Shown here: one piece after another, positions 1-5,304 of the stretch
How the letters are laid out: the number at the start of each line of letters is the position of its first letter
Numbering within the stretch: position 1 is the stretch's first letter
Assembly: GCA_030748805.1 (NCBI GenBank)
Contig: JASMLG010000058.1
Location: 1-5,304 of the forward strand
Direction: 5' to 3'
DNA length: 5,304 bases
Source of the DNA: Phycisphaerales bacterium
Lineage (GTDB): Bacteria > Planctomycetota > Phycisphaerae > Phycisphaerales > SM1A02
Notes under the pieces: generated by a model
Told to the model about the DNA's origin: nothing
Databases searched by the model: none
The model's input: only the letters and a program-made list of their open reading frames with translations
Made by a program: the position numbers and the translations under genes

Positions 1-42
1 ACGCGGAATTGTAGCAAAAATGGGCTCCGATTGCCACATCAC

Positions 43-70
43 ACCTAAAAATGGCACCCAACGCCATTTT
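43..70 (-). terminator. Probable rho-independent terminator of the five-gene block
   Basis: An 8-bp perfect stem AAAATGGC/GCCATTTT (48-55 with 63-70) encloses a 7-nt loop. On the minus strand the descending arm runs directly into TTTTT. It lies 42 nt past the gene 5 stop. The stem is short and only partly GC, so strength is uncertain. Because both flanks are A/T runs it could also act on transcripts arriving from the other side. Confidence 0.55.
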
Positions 71-82
71 GAACCCGATAGT

Positions 83-100
83 GGCTGTCCCGTGACAGTC
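83..100 (-). other. Hairpin just downstream of gene 5
   Basis: An inverted repeat GGCTGTC-CCGT-GACAGTC (plus strand) has seven pairs, one of them a G-T, and a 4-nt loop. It begins 11 nt after the gene 5 stop. No T-run follows on the minus strand, so alone it is a poor terminator; it may protect the 3' end of the mRNA or act together with the next hairpin. Confidence 0.55.
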
Positions 101-111
101 ATTAGAAATCA

Positions 112-1116
112 CTAACTACTCGGTATGAAATGCAGCCAGTCGCCGAATAAGAATTCGAGTCGAGCCGCTAAGAGTGCAATACGTCCCATCACGGTGTAGC
201 CAAAGGAAGCACCGAATGTAATCATTAGGAACCAGATACCAACTCTGGCAGTCACTCCTACAAACCCCTTATGCTCAATAGAGAAGAAGAAGTAAATCAT
301 CGCAGACAGCGTAGCAACTGCGATGACAAGGTACTCGAATGATTTCCACAAATCAAATGAACCGTCAGTTTCTTGCCACAAGGGTTGTATTCCCGCTTCA
401 AGTTGCGCGAGCAAATCGGCTTCAACAGCACCAATCATTCTAAAACCTGCAGTAATGCCAATAAAGAATGCAATTGGCCAACGGCTAATCCAACCACCAG
501 CCGGAAGTAGTTGCCAGAGCAACATGACGATGAACATTGCAGGAATCAGGTACAAAATGAGATTCCCAGCATAGCTCCAACCTTCCAAGGGTTCGATGAC
601 TAATCCCGGCAAGAACCAGCTCTGAATCGTCTCTGGGAAGATTTTCGCAAGTAAGTCAGGCACGAAGACTTCCCAAATACCTACAACCATGACATAGCCG
701 GCCGATGTGCCCACCACCATTGCTTCTGCAAACTTATATGCAGGATTATCGCCAACTAAAAATGAAAGTATAAAAAGAGTAAACATAGCAGCAAGCCACA
801 AACCAATTGTCCGTGACCAACTGAATACCGCTGTTCCATCTTCAATTTGGGCATCAATTTGACTGTATGGAACATTTGACCAAGTCATCCACTTAGGATC
901 TTCTGGGCCTGCTTCTTCATAATCAATTTCTGCGAACACTGGTTTTCCATCGTCACTAACATCGACTTGTTGGTACGCATGCTTATGTTCTTCAACCCAA
1001 ACCTGCCCTGTTCTAGAGGTAAACATACTGAATAAGAGCATTATTGCACCAAGCACAAAAATAATTCCCCAAATGAGCGAGTTAGAACTTTTTGGTGTGT
1101 GTTGGGACGTGTTCAT
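112..1116 (-). CDS. Uncharacterised polytopic membrane protein, about seven helices
   Basis: A 334-residue integral membrane protein of unknown function and the last gene of the block. Helices are visible at about residues 13-32, 103-121, 131-152, 183-203, 213-232, 259-279 and 290-312. Between helices 1 and 2 lies an acidic, probably extracytoplasmic segment of about 70 residues (33-102: EEHKHAYQQ, DVSDDGKP, DYEEAGPEDP) with no motif I recognise. Short loops that look conserved are GDNPAYKFAEAMVVG (122-136), ISRWPIAFFIGITAGFR (210-226), YFFFSIEHKG (275-284) and above all FGASFGYTVMGRIALLAARL (301-320), followed by GDWL. The Gly-, Arg- and Met-rich final stretch is unusual for a plain helix and is the best candidate for a functional site. 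The ATG at 1116-1114 overlaps the gene 4 TGA as ATGA. A GGGGA stretch (1129-1125) 8 nt upstream may serve as a modest ribosome site. The stop is TAG at 114-112, followed by two hairpins. Confidence 0.9.
   Translation of the reverse strand: MNTSQHTPKSSNSLIWGIIFVLGAIMLLFSMFTSRTGQVWVEEHKHAYQQVDVSDDGKPVFAEIDYEEAGPEDPKWMTWSNVPYSQIDAQIEDGTAVFSWSRTIGLWLAAMFTLFILSFLVGDNPAYKFAEAMVVGTSAGYVMVVGIWEVFVPDLLAKIFPETIQSWFLPGLVIEPLEGWSYAGNLILYLIPAMFIVMLLWQLLPAGGWISRWPIAFFIGITAGFRMIGAVEADLLAQLEAGIQPLWQETDGSFDLWKSFEYLVIAVATLSAMIYFFFSIEHKGFVGVTARVGIWFLMITFGASFGYTVMGRIALLAARLEFLFGDWLHFIPSS
1113..1116 (-). other. ATGA stop/start overlap between genes 4 and 5
   Basis: On the minus strand the bases read ATGA: ATG starts gene 5 and TGA ends gene 4. 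This is a classic coupled junction and supports one transcript for the block. Confidence 0.85.
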
Positions 1117-1967
1117 GTATTTAGTCCCCGCTTGCGACTCATAAAGTAAATCCAGTTTCCTAAAATAATTAACACGACCATCAGGCTATGGGCGACTAAC
1201 TGTGGGCCCATTCTGCGTTTTGCTTCTTGAGCATCTGGGTTCGCTGCGATCGACGGATATTTTTGATCAATTGCTTGTTCATATTCTGCTGCAGCTTTAA
1301 TTGCACCTAACACTCCATCTAGTTGCTCAGGGATGTATGGATACATTTGAGGCGCTTGAACACCGGTGCAACCCGATACTGTTGCAATATCGTACGGTGT
1401 CGAGGCGAATTGTACCCACTGTTTTGTGCCCGGATCTCCAGCACTCACATTGATAATAAGATCCATATCTTGTATGTTTTTTATGTTTTTTGTCATCGGA
1501 AGTTCATCCAATGATAATCCTGTTGAGTCCATTGGAAAAACCTCTCTAAAGTTTGTTCCAAGCACTCGAATAATTACTTCGCCCCCTGCTTTATAGTCAA
1601 ACTTAACAAAATCCTCTCCGTAAACCAAATCAGGATATTCGGCCCGGATCGTAGCCAGCGATTCATCAACCATCGGAGAACCTAAAGGCCACAACGCCAT
1701 ATAATATTGCTTGAGCCCCTTTATCGAGCAGTGTCTTGTAAATGCTTGTGCCATAGGCAGAAGTTCACCTTCCGAGGCGGGATCGAAATCATATGAAAGC
1801 AGTACTTTCGACCCTTCAGGCAATTTTTCAATTGCATCAAAAACCATTTCGGTGTTTGGAGAAACTTCTTCAGGAAAATCCAACTTAAAAAGAATAGGTA
1901 AAGCAACTGCCAAGAACATTGAGAGAAAAACCCATCGTCTATCTAAATTTTGTAGTTTTTGTAACAT
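1113..1967 (-). CDS. Uncharacterised alpha/beta protein with N- and C-terminal membrane anchors
   Basis: A 284-residue protein of unknown function. One hydrophobic helix lies near the N-terminus (about 12-28, preceded by DRR) and one near the C-terminus (about 257-276, followed by SRKRG). Both flanks are basic, so both ends should be cytoplasmic and the 225-residue middle domain outside. That domain alternates predicted strands and helices: AIEKLPEGSKVLLSYDFDP (45-63), ELLPMAQAFTRHC (68-80), a YYMALWPLG strand (88-96), YGEDFVKFDYKAGGEVII (116-133), a REVFPMDSTG loop (141-150), DLIINVSAGDPGTKQWVQFA (169-188) and GVQAPQMYPYIPEQLDGVLG (202-221), followed by AAAEYE. This is the layout of a Rossmann-like or periplasmic-binding-like fold, but no catalytic motif is obvious. 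I remember relatives sharing the same DUF6754 neighbourhood. The start ATG lies 3 nt after the gene 3 TAA with only a weak GGGG 12 nt upstream, so coupling is likely. The end overlaps gene 5 by ATGA. Confidence 0.88.
   Translation of the reverse strand: MLQKLQNLDRRWVFLSMFLAVALPILFKLDFPEEVSPNTEMVFDAIEKLPEGSKVLLSYDFDPASEGELLPMAQAFTRHCSIKGLKQYYMALWPLGSPMVDESLATIRAEYPDLVYGEDFVKFDYKAGGEVIIRVLGTNFREVFPMDSTGLSLDELPMTKNIKNIQDMDLIINVSAGDPGTKQWVQFASTPYDIATVSGCTGVQAPQMYPYIPEQLDGVLGAIKAAAEYEQAIDQKYPSIAANPDAQEAKRRMGPQLVAHSLMVVLIILGNWIYFMSRKRGLNT
1474..1491 (-). repeat. In-frame 9-bp tandem duplication in gene 4
   Basis: ATGTTTTTT occurs twice in direct succession on the plus strand, encoding the doubled Lys-Asn-Ile at residues 160-165 of the gene 4 protein. 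A multiple of three keeps the frame. It may be a small replication-slippage duplication or simply natural sequence. Confidence 0.5.
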
Positions 1968-1970
1968 GGA

Positions 1971-2666
1971 TTAATCTTGCCCCAAATAAGAACGGTCGAC
2001 ACCAAAGAGAATGCGAAGTGAGGTTGCGACTGTGCCCAACGCAATCCCAATCATGATTGCGCGGTTACCCGCTGTGTTTGGTGCATCCATAATCCACTCT
2101 GTCAAATGATCGAATCTCAACCATTGCATTGATTCTGGTAACCAACCCTCAAACAACCAAACGCCCGCATATGTTCGGCCGAGCAAAATGATGCCTGCAG
2201 TCAACAGCAGCAATGTTGCTTCAACATTCTTCGCACGGAACGCTCTAAACGCAGCTGTTGCTACATAAAAAGCAAGCATTGCAAACATCATCGACGTTAA
2301 TGGCACAATCATATGTTCGTAAATCCACCAAACTCCTGAGCCCTGAGTGAGGTAATACCCAGACCAACTGTAATTTGGGAAATTCTCATTTGGTGGCGCA
2401 CCCATTTTGAATAAGCCAACAATAAGCACACCAAAGAAACAGACGATTGTAACAATGGAGTATCCCCAGCCCTTCCGATGACCAGACACTTTCATCAAGT
2501 GTAGTTTTACTAGATTACCGCCGCCTAGCACCATGGCGCCAATTGCAAGAATTTTAAACCATTCCTGTACTTTGTCAGACCATGTTTGAATTGCTGGAAT
2601 GAAATATGCAACGAGAATTACAAATCCAGCAACGATCGCAATTGTTAAGGGAAGGAGTCTTTTCAA
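1971..2666 (-). CDS. Uncharacterised six-helix integral membrane protein
   Basis: A 231-residue polytopic inner-membrane protein of unknown function. Six hydrophobic segments are visible at about residues 5-25, 36-55, 68-87, 114-138, 149-170 and 200-220. Basic loops (KLHLMKVSGHRKGW, 54-67; RAFRAKNVEA, 141-150) fit an N-in, C-in topology. The outside loop at 88-113 is rich in aromatics and Asn/Gly. The best conserved-looking stretches, as I remember relatives, are FRAFRAKNVEATLLLLTAGI (140-159), LLGR (161-164) and the C-terminal NRAIMIGIALGTVATSLRIL (201-220) ending in DRSYLG. The start codon is TTG (2666-2664), supported by an AAGGAG ribosome site 7 nt upstream; no ATG gives a better N-terminus, and TTG lets the protein begin MKRLLP before helix 1. 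It overlaps the gene 2 stop as TTGA and ends 3 nt before gene 4, so translational coupling is likely. It could be the membrane core of a complex with genes 2, 4 and 5 (inference). Confidence 0.9.
   Translation of the reverse strand: MKRLLPLTIAIVAGFVILVAYFIPAIQTWSDKVQEWFKILAIGAMVLGGGNLVKLHLMKVSGHRKGWGYSIVTIVCFFGVLIVGLFKMGAPPNENFPNYSWSGYYLTQGSGVWWIYEHMIVPLTSMMFAMLAFYVATAAFRAFRAKNVEATLLLLTAGIILLGRTYAGVWLFEGWLPESMQWLRFDHLTEWIMDAPNTAGNRAIMIGIALGTVATSLRILFGVDRSYLGQD
2663..2666 (-). other. TTGA stop/start overlap between genes 2 and 3
   Basis: On the minus strand the bases read TTGA: TTG starts gene 3 and TGA ends gene 2. This geometry is typical of translational coupling and keeps the two membrane proteins produced together. 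Confidence 0.8.
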
Positions 2667-4135
2667 GAGTGATCTCCTTCCGAATCTTGTAATTCTGTTT
2701 CTTCAGGTAGAAAACCATCTTTACCAAGTAAATTCTGTTTCATAAAGTCTCTTGCTTCCGTCCAAACGCCTTCCTCTGGCATGCCAGGTAAGGCCGCCAC
2801 AGTTGCAATGAATAACCCAACAATAAGTACGACAACACTCAGGAACTTACCCCAATCTTGTCCTTTCAGAGAACCAATTTGAAGTGGGTCGCCAGAAAGG
2901 TAGGCAGAGGCAGCAAAGAACTCTTCGCCAATGAGCGTGTAGTCACAAGAAGCAACAAAGAACGGCAACTGGCTGGGCATCGCTGTTCCTGCAACTTGAA
3001 TTGCACCGATGTGGTTGCCAGTTTCAGCAAGAATAAGTGATTCAGCGTAGAAACCACCCATGTAAATACACGCCGCTGGTTCTTCGCGAACCATGTAACC
3101 CGTAACGCCAGCAACAAACGCAAATTGTTCGTCTGTTAAATAATGAATTCTGTCTGGTTGGTATGAGTCGGGTGCACCCGCTGCTAGGTACGCTGCTTCG
3201 ACTGTCTCGCGTGCTGCTGCCATCACCAAGGAGCGACAAGTTGGCACTTCAATTTGAGCCCCGTATTCGGCGGCTGTTTTGGCAACTCTTGAAAGAACCG
3301 TCAGACCAGCAAGCGTTTGAATCTCGCTGATATCTTGAATACCTGCAACAAACAACACAGGTCGTCCCATTTCAGTCGCCCTGCCGACCGCCTCATCGAT
3401 AGCGGAGAGTCCCGCAATCTTTCGAACCCATAATTTCTTGCCTGATCTTGCAGCGTTAATGAAATATGCAACAAAACCACTAAAGATGATTGTAAATACT
3501 GCCAACCAACCTCGATAAGTGTTGAACCATTGCTTTAGAGGTTTCACATCTACTTGGGTTTTTACCCAAGTTGATTTGGTGTTATCAGTATCGATAGATG
3601 CAATTCTGTAGGTGTACGTCCAATTCAATTGGACTGTACGATCTGTATATTCATTTTCACCAGCTGCTGCTTCGCCGATAAGCACCCAAATACCATTTGC
3701 TTGTAATTTCAGCAAATCACGGGATTGTTTGTATCGATCCTCTTCGAGTAATACAAGTTCTGGGTTGTCCTTTGCCACTGCTTCATCTGCTGATGGTGCA
3801 AGTGCAATAATTTTTTGAACAGTTTCATTTAAAGCATCTTGCGCTTCGATTACAAGGTCCTTGATAGGCACGCCTAGCTCATTAGAGACTGCTTGCCTTC
3901 CAATCCAGTAAGACTTCACAGAGTGTTCTCTTTTCGCACCCTCTTCATCAGCCCTAAGCGGACTAAACAAATCGTCTGATGACATGGTCCATTTCAACTC
4001 AACAGCTTCCCCAGAATCGTTTGGTGCATCTTTGGCAACCAAGTTCGATGGTGGTGCTGGTGCCTGAGAAAATGCAATGCTTGTCATCGACATCGTAAGT
4101 GCATATGCAATGAGGTTTTTTTTAGGATTTCTCAT
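2663..4135 (-). CDS. FN3-like plus DUF6754 membrane protein
   Basis: The function is unknown. Numbering here follows the longer GTG form (495 aa, start 4150); the listed ATG at 4135 (Met6, 490 aa) is preferred because it begins a normal signal sequence: basic RNPKK, a hydrophobic stretch to about 27, then the small-residue site AFSQA (26-30). Neither start has a strong ribosome site. Residues 31-205 look like one fibronectin-III-like domain: PPSNLVAKDAPNDSGEAVEL (33-52), Y81-I83-R85 and TYTYRIASIDTDN (178-190), split by a charged helical insertion (about 95-150). A membrane helix (215-232) is followed by basic RSGKKLWVRK, which places the next domain in the cytoplasm. Residues 237-430 match the conserved domain I know as DUF6754: GRPVLFVAGIQDISEIQTLA (262-281), LTDEQFAFVAGVTG (338-351), GGFYAESLILAETGN (365-379), SCDYTLIGEE (401-410) and GSLKGQDWGK (426-435). 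A second helix spans 436-455, and the tail is acidic. The stop overlaps the gene 3 start. Confidence 0.9.
   Translation of the reverse strand: MRNPKKNLIAYALTMSMTSIAFSQAPAPPSNLVAKDAPNDSGEAVELKWTMSSDDLFSPLRADEEGAKREHSVKSYWIGRQAVSNELGVPIKDLVIEAQDALNETVQKIIALAPSADEAVAKDNPELVLLEEDRYKQSRDLLKLQANGIWVLIGEAAAGENEYTDRTVQLNWTYTYRIASIDTDNTKSTWVKTQVDVKPLKQWFNTYRGWLAVFTIIFSGFVAYFINAARSGKKLWVRKIAGLSAIDEAVGRATEMGRPVLFVAGIQDISEIQTLAGLTVLSRVAKTAAEYGAQIEVPTCRSLVMAAARETVEAAYLAAGAPDSYQPDRIHYLTDEQFAFVAGVTGYMVREEPAACIYMGGFYAESLILAETGNHIGAIQVAGTAMPSQLPFFVASCDYTLIGEEFFAASAYLSGDPLQIGSLKGQDWGKFLSVVVLIVGLFIATVAALPGMPEEGVWTEARDFMKQNLLGKDGFLPEETELQDSEGDHS
2674..2679 (-). promoter_or_regulatory. Ribosome binding site for the TTG-started gene 3
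   Basis: AAGGAG, within a longer GGAAGGAG, lies 7 nt upstream of the TTG at 2666. It is the only strong Shine-Dalgarno in front of any of the five genes. It decides the TTG start and sits inside the end of gene 2. Confidence 0.75.
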
Positions 4136-4159
4136 GATACTTCGTGGCACTTTCGGTGG

Positions 4160-5281
4160 TTACGCTTCGATAAGTTCAACATTTGCTCTGGGTACAATAA
4201 CCGATTCGCCCGAACTTAGTTTCACTTCAAGGACGCGAGCTTTGGAGCCAGAGCCAAGTACGTGTGGTTCTGGTGGCAGTCCACTTACCGTGCCTAGTTC
4301 GCCAAAGTAAGGATCTCTAATGATTCTAAGCGGCAATCCAATTTCAAGATAGCCACCAACGTGTTCTTGTTCTTCTTCGCAATCACCTGCCTCTAAAGGG
4401 ATTATGATTTCTGGACGCATCACACCAGCCCGTATCTGGGTAGCTCCATTGACGGATGCTTCGTGCCCTTCAAATCGTTTAAGAAGGTCAAACGTTCGAT
4501 TCGCCATCGCGATATCACCAAAGCCCTCGGTGACAACAACTGTAATTCCTTTTTTCTCGCTTCCTGTGATTGCAACTCCAAGGTCGTAACCTAGGAACTC
4601 TTTCAAGTCCTGATCGTCCATGCCACCACCGATGAGTGCTGCAACGCCTGCCTTTCGAGCCGCTTCGATTCCGTCGTCGGTAAGGCGAGCGCCGCCAATT
4701 ACAACGCAACCATTCATTTCATCCGTAATGTTCGCAGCAGTTAAGGTTTCATCGCAACTCTCTACGGCAAATTTAATTGGGCCGCATGTTTCGCCTCCGA
4801 TTCCAAAAATTCCTTGAATAAATGCAACGTCAGCTTCGATAGTGCAACCGATTTCTGGGTTCACTGCTGTCACTGTTCCGGTGACATACGCCTTAACTTC
4901 TACTGGAATGTTGGGTCCGCGAAGAATTACTTGACCAGTAACATCGGAAACCGTTTCGATTGTTCCAGCGTAGGGGGAATTGTATTTCTTTTTGAATTTA
5001 CCAAAGAGTCCTGCTGTTTCTGCGATTGGTTCACCCTCTTCAACTTTGTCTCCTTCATTGTGAAGCATGAGACCCGAGACGTCTTTTGGAGGAACAGCAA
5101 GGAGGTTTGCCATATTAAGAGGGTATACATCTCCGGGCATGTAGGTTGCTGCGACGATTTTGTCAGCGTTTACCTTGTCACCTACATTTACCATTACTTC
5201 CCCTTTAATAGGGAGCATTCGAACAACGCTGTGTTCCATTCGGTTTGTTACTTTTAGTCCTGGTGTGTATGCGTGTGCCAT
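4160..5281 (-). CDS. Uncharacterised soluble protein: RnfC/NqrA-like barrel-sandwich repeats, Gly-rich core, C-terminal KOW-like domain
   Basis: A 373-residue protein with no signal peptide or membrane helix, so probably cytoplasmic; its function is unknown. Residues 18-150 hold repeated lipoyl/barrel-sandwich-type hairpins: KGEVMVNVGDKV (26-37), a second GDKVEEGEPIAE (77-88), SPYAGTIETVSD (102-113) and AYVTGTVTAV (131-140). This fold is known from the N-termini of RnfC and NqrA. The middle (about 150-295) is rich in glycine turns that look like a nucleotide- or ligand-binding alpha/beta domain: IQGIFGIGGE (155-164), VVIGGARLTDDG (193-204), ALIGGGMDDQDL (215-226), VAITGSEKKG (236-245), TEGFGDIAMA (251-260) and NGATQIRAGVMRPEI (278-292). 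Residues 318-373 (RIIRDPYFGELGTVSGLP, then VPRANVELIEA) resemble a KOW/SH3-like barrel. No Fe-S cysteine cluster is present, so it is not RnfC itself. The ATG at 5281 gives MAHAYTPGLKVT, which matches how I remember relatives beginning, but no Shine-Dalgarno is visible. It is the first complete gene of the block, ending 24 nt (ATG) or 9 nt (GTG) before gene 2. Confidence 0.9.
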   Translation of the reverse strand: MAHAYTPGLKVTNRMEHSVVRMLPIKGEVMVNVGDKVNADKIVAATYMPGDVYPLNMANLLAVPPKDVSGLMLHNEGDKVEEGEPIAETAGLFGKFKKKYNSPYAGTIETVSDVTGQVILRGPNIPVEVKAYVTGTVTAVNPEIGCTIEADVAFIQGIFGIGGETCGPIKFAVESCDETLTAANITDEMNGCVVIGGARLTDDGIEAARKAGVAALIGGGMDDQDLKEFLGYDLGVAITGSEKKGITVVVTEGFGDIAMANRTFDLLKRFEGHEASVNGATQIRAGVMRPEIIIPLEAGDCEEEQEHVGGYLEIGLPLRIIRDPYFGELGTVSGLPPEPHVLGSGSKARVLEVKLSSGESVIVPRANVELIEA

Positions 5282-5286
5282 AATGA

Positions 5287-5304
5287 TTACGCAGTTGTAA
5301 CTGC
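5287..5304 (-). CDS. Possible 3' end of an upstream gene
   Basis: Read on the minus strand, one frame gives A-V-T-T-A then TAA (5289-5287), which would place a stop 5 nt before the gene 1 ATG. Close packing in the rest of the block makes such an upstream partner plausible, but six codons cannot prove it. If true, gene 1 is not the first gene of the operon. Confidence 0.15.
   Translation of the reverse strand, partial: AVTTA
5291..5304. repeat. Perfect 6-2-6 inverted repeat upstream of gene 1
   Basis: GCAGTT-GT-AACTGC is a perfect palindrome with a 2-nt centre, ending at the window edge 9 nt before the gene 1 start. It could be a protein binding site (operator), or it may be chance or the end of an upstream gene. 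A 2-nt loop makes an RNA hairpin of exactly this form unlikely. No -35/-10 elements can be judged because the window stops here. Confidence 0.45.

Larger units (their letters stand above)
1..111. other. Intergenic region downstream of gene 5
   Basis: No coding signal is visible here. Besides the two hairpins it holds a repeated AAAAATGG word (16-23 and 47-54). No tRNA or small-RNA shape could be supported. The neighbouring gene lies outside the window. Confidence 0.5.

Noticed and set aside
32..56. Alternative TGCCA/TGGCA stem in the 3' intergenic region, suggesting an attenuator-like switch
   Set aside because: Only 5 bp, with a 15-nt loop and overlapping the better 8-bp stem; no regulatory context is visible.
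323..574. Plus-strand open frame opposite gene 5
   Set aside because: Composition and lack of any motif mark it as a shadow of the membrane-protein codons of gene 5, and it has no ribosome site of note.
1711..1974. Plus-strand open frame opposite the start of gene 4
   Set aside because: It is Ser/Lys-rich without a motif, and it spans the gene 3/4 junction opposite well-supported genes.
4814..5257. A 147-codon open frame on the plus strand
   Set aside because: It lies antisense to the conserved barrel-sandwich part of gene 1. Its translation is rich in Cys, Phe and Ser with no recognisable motif, as expected of a reverse-frame shadow.
4160..5281. Annotation of gene 1 as RnfC or NqrA
   Set aside because: Only the barrel-sandwich repeats are shared. 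There is no CxxCxxC ferredoxin cluster or SLBB/flavin region, the C-terminus is KOW-like, and no other Rnf/Nqr subunit is nearby.
1..5304. Search for CRISPR repeats, transposase genes, tRNA or rRNA
   Set aside because: No regularly spaced repeats, transposase motifs, cloverleaf arms or rRNA segments were seen; the window is nearly all coding on one strand.

Overview
The window holds five genes, all on the minus strand and read from high to low coordinates. Together they form a tight operon-like block covering almost all of the 5.3 kb. Base composition looks moderate (roughly mid-40s % GC by eye, not counted). Stops are TAA, TGA, TAA, TGA and TAG, so the standard bacterial code applies. Signal-peptide and membrane-protein features indicate a bacterium. 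From memory of similar proteins, this gene set occurs mainly in uncultured or deep-branching anaerobic and marine lineages (Chloroflexota/Anaerolineae, Cloacimonadota and related candidate phyla). I cannot assign the phylum from sequence alone.

Layout in transcription order. Gene 1 (5281-4160) is a soluble protein with barrel-sandwich repeats like the N-terminus of RnfC/NqrA, a glycine-rich central domain and a KOW-like C-terminus. Gene 2 (about 4135-2663) has a signal peptide or anchor, a fibronectin-III-like domain carrying a helical insertion, a transmembrane helix, a large conserved alpha/beta domain that I recognise as DUF6754, and a second transmembrane helix. Gene 3 (2666-1971, TTG start) is a six-helix membrane protein. 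Gene 4 (1967-1113) is an alpha/beta domain between two terminal membrane anchors. Gene 5 (1116-112) is a membrane protein of about seven helices. Genes 2/3 and 4/5 overlap by 4 nt, and genes 3/4 are 3 nt apart. Two hairpins lie just downstream of gene 5, and the second looks like a rho-independent terminator. A perfect 6-2-6 inverted repeat sits just upstream of gene 1 at the window edge.

How they work together is inference. The positive-inside rule puts the DUF6754 domain of gene 2 in the cytoplasm, next to soluble protein 1. It puts the gene 2 FN3-like domain and the gene 4 alpha/beta domain outside the membrane, and genes 3 and 5 supply 13 or so membrane helices. That is what one would expect of a multi-subunit envelope complex with a cytoplasmic cap, a membrane core and extracytoplasmic domains. 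I know of no experimentally assigned function for any of the five families. No mobile element, CRISPR array, tRNA or rRNA is visible.
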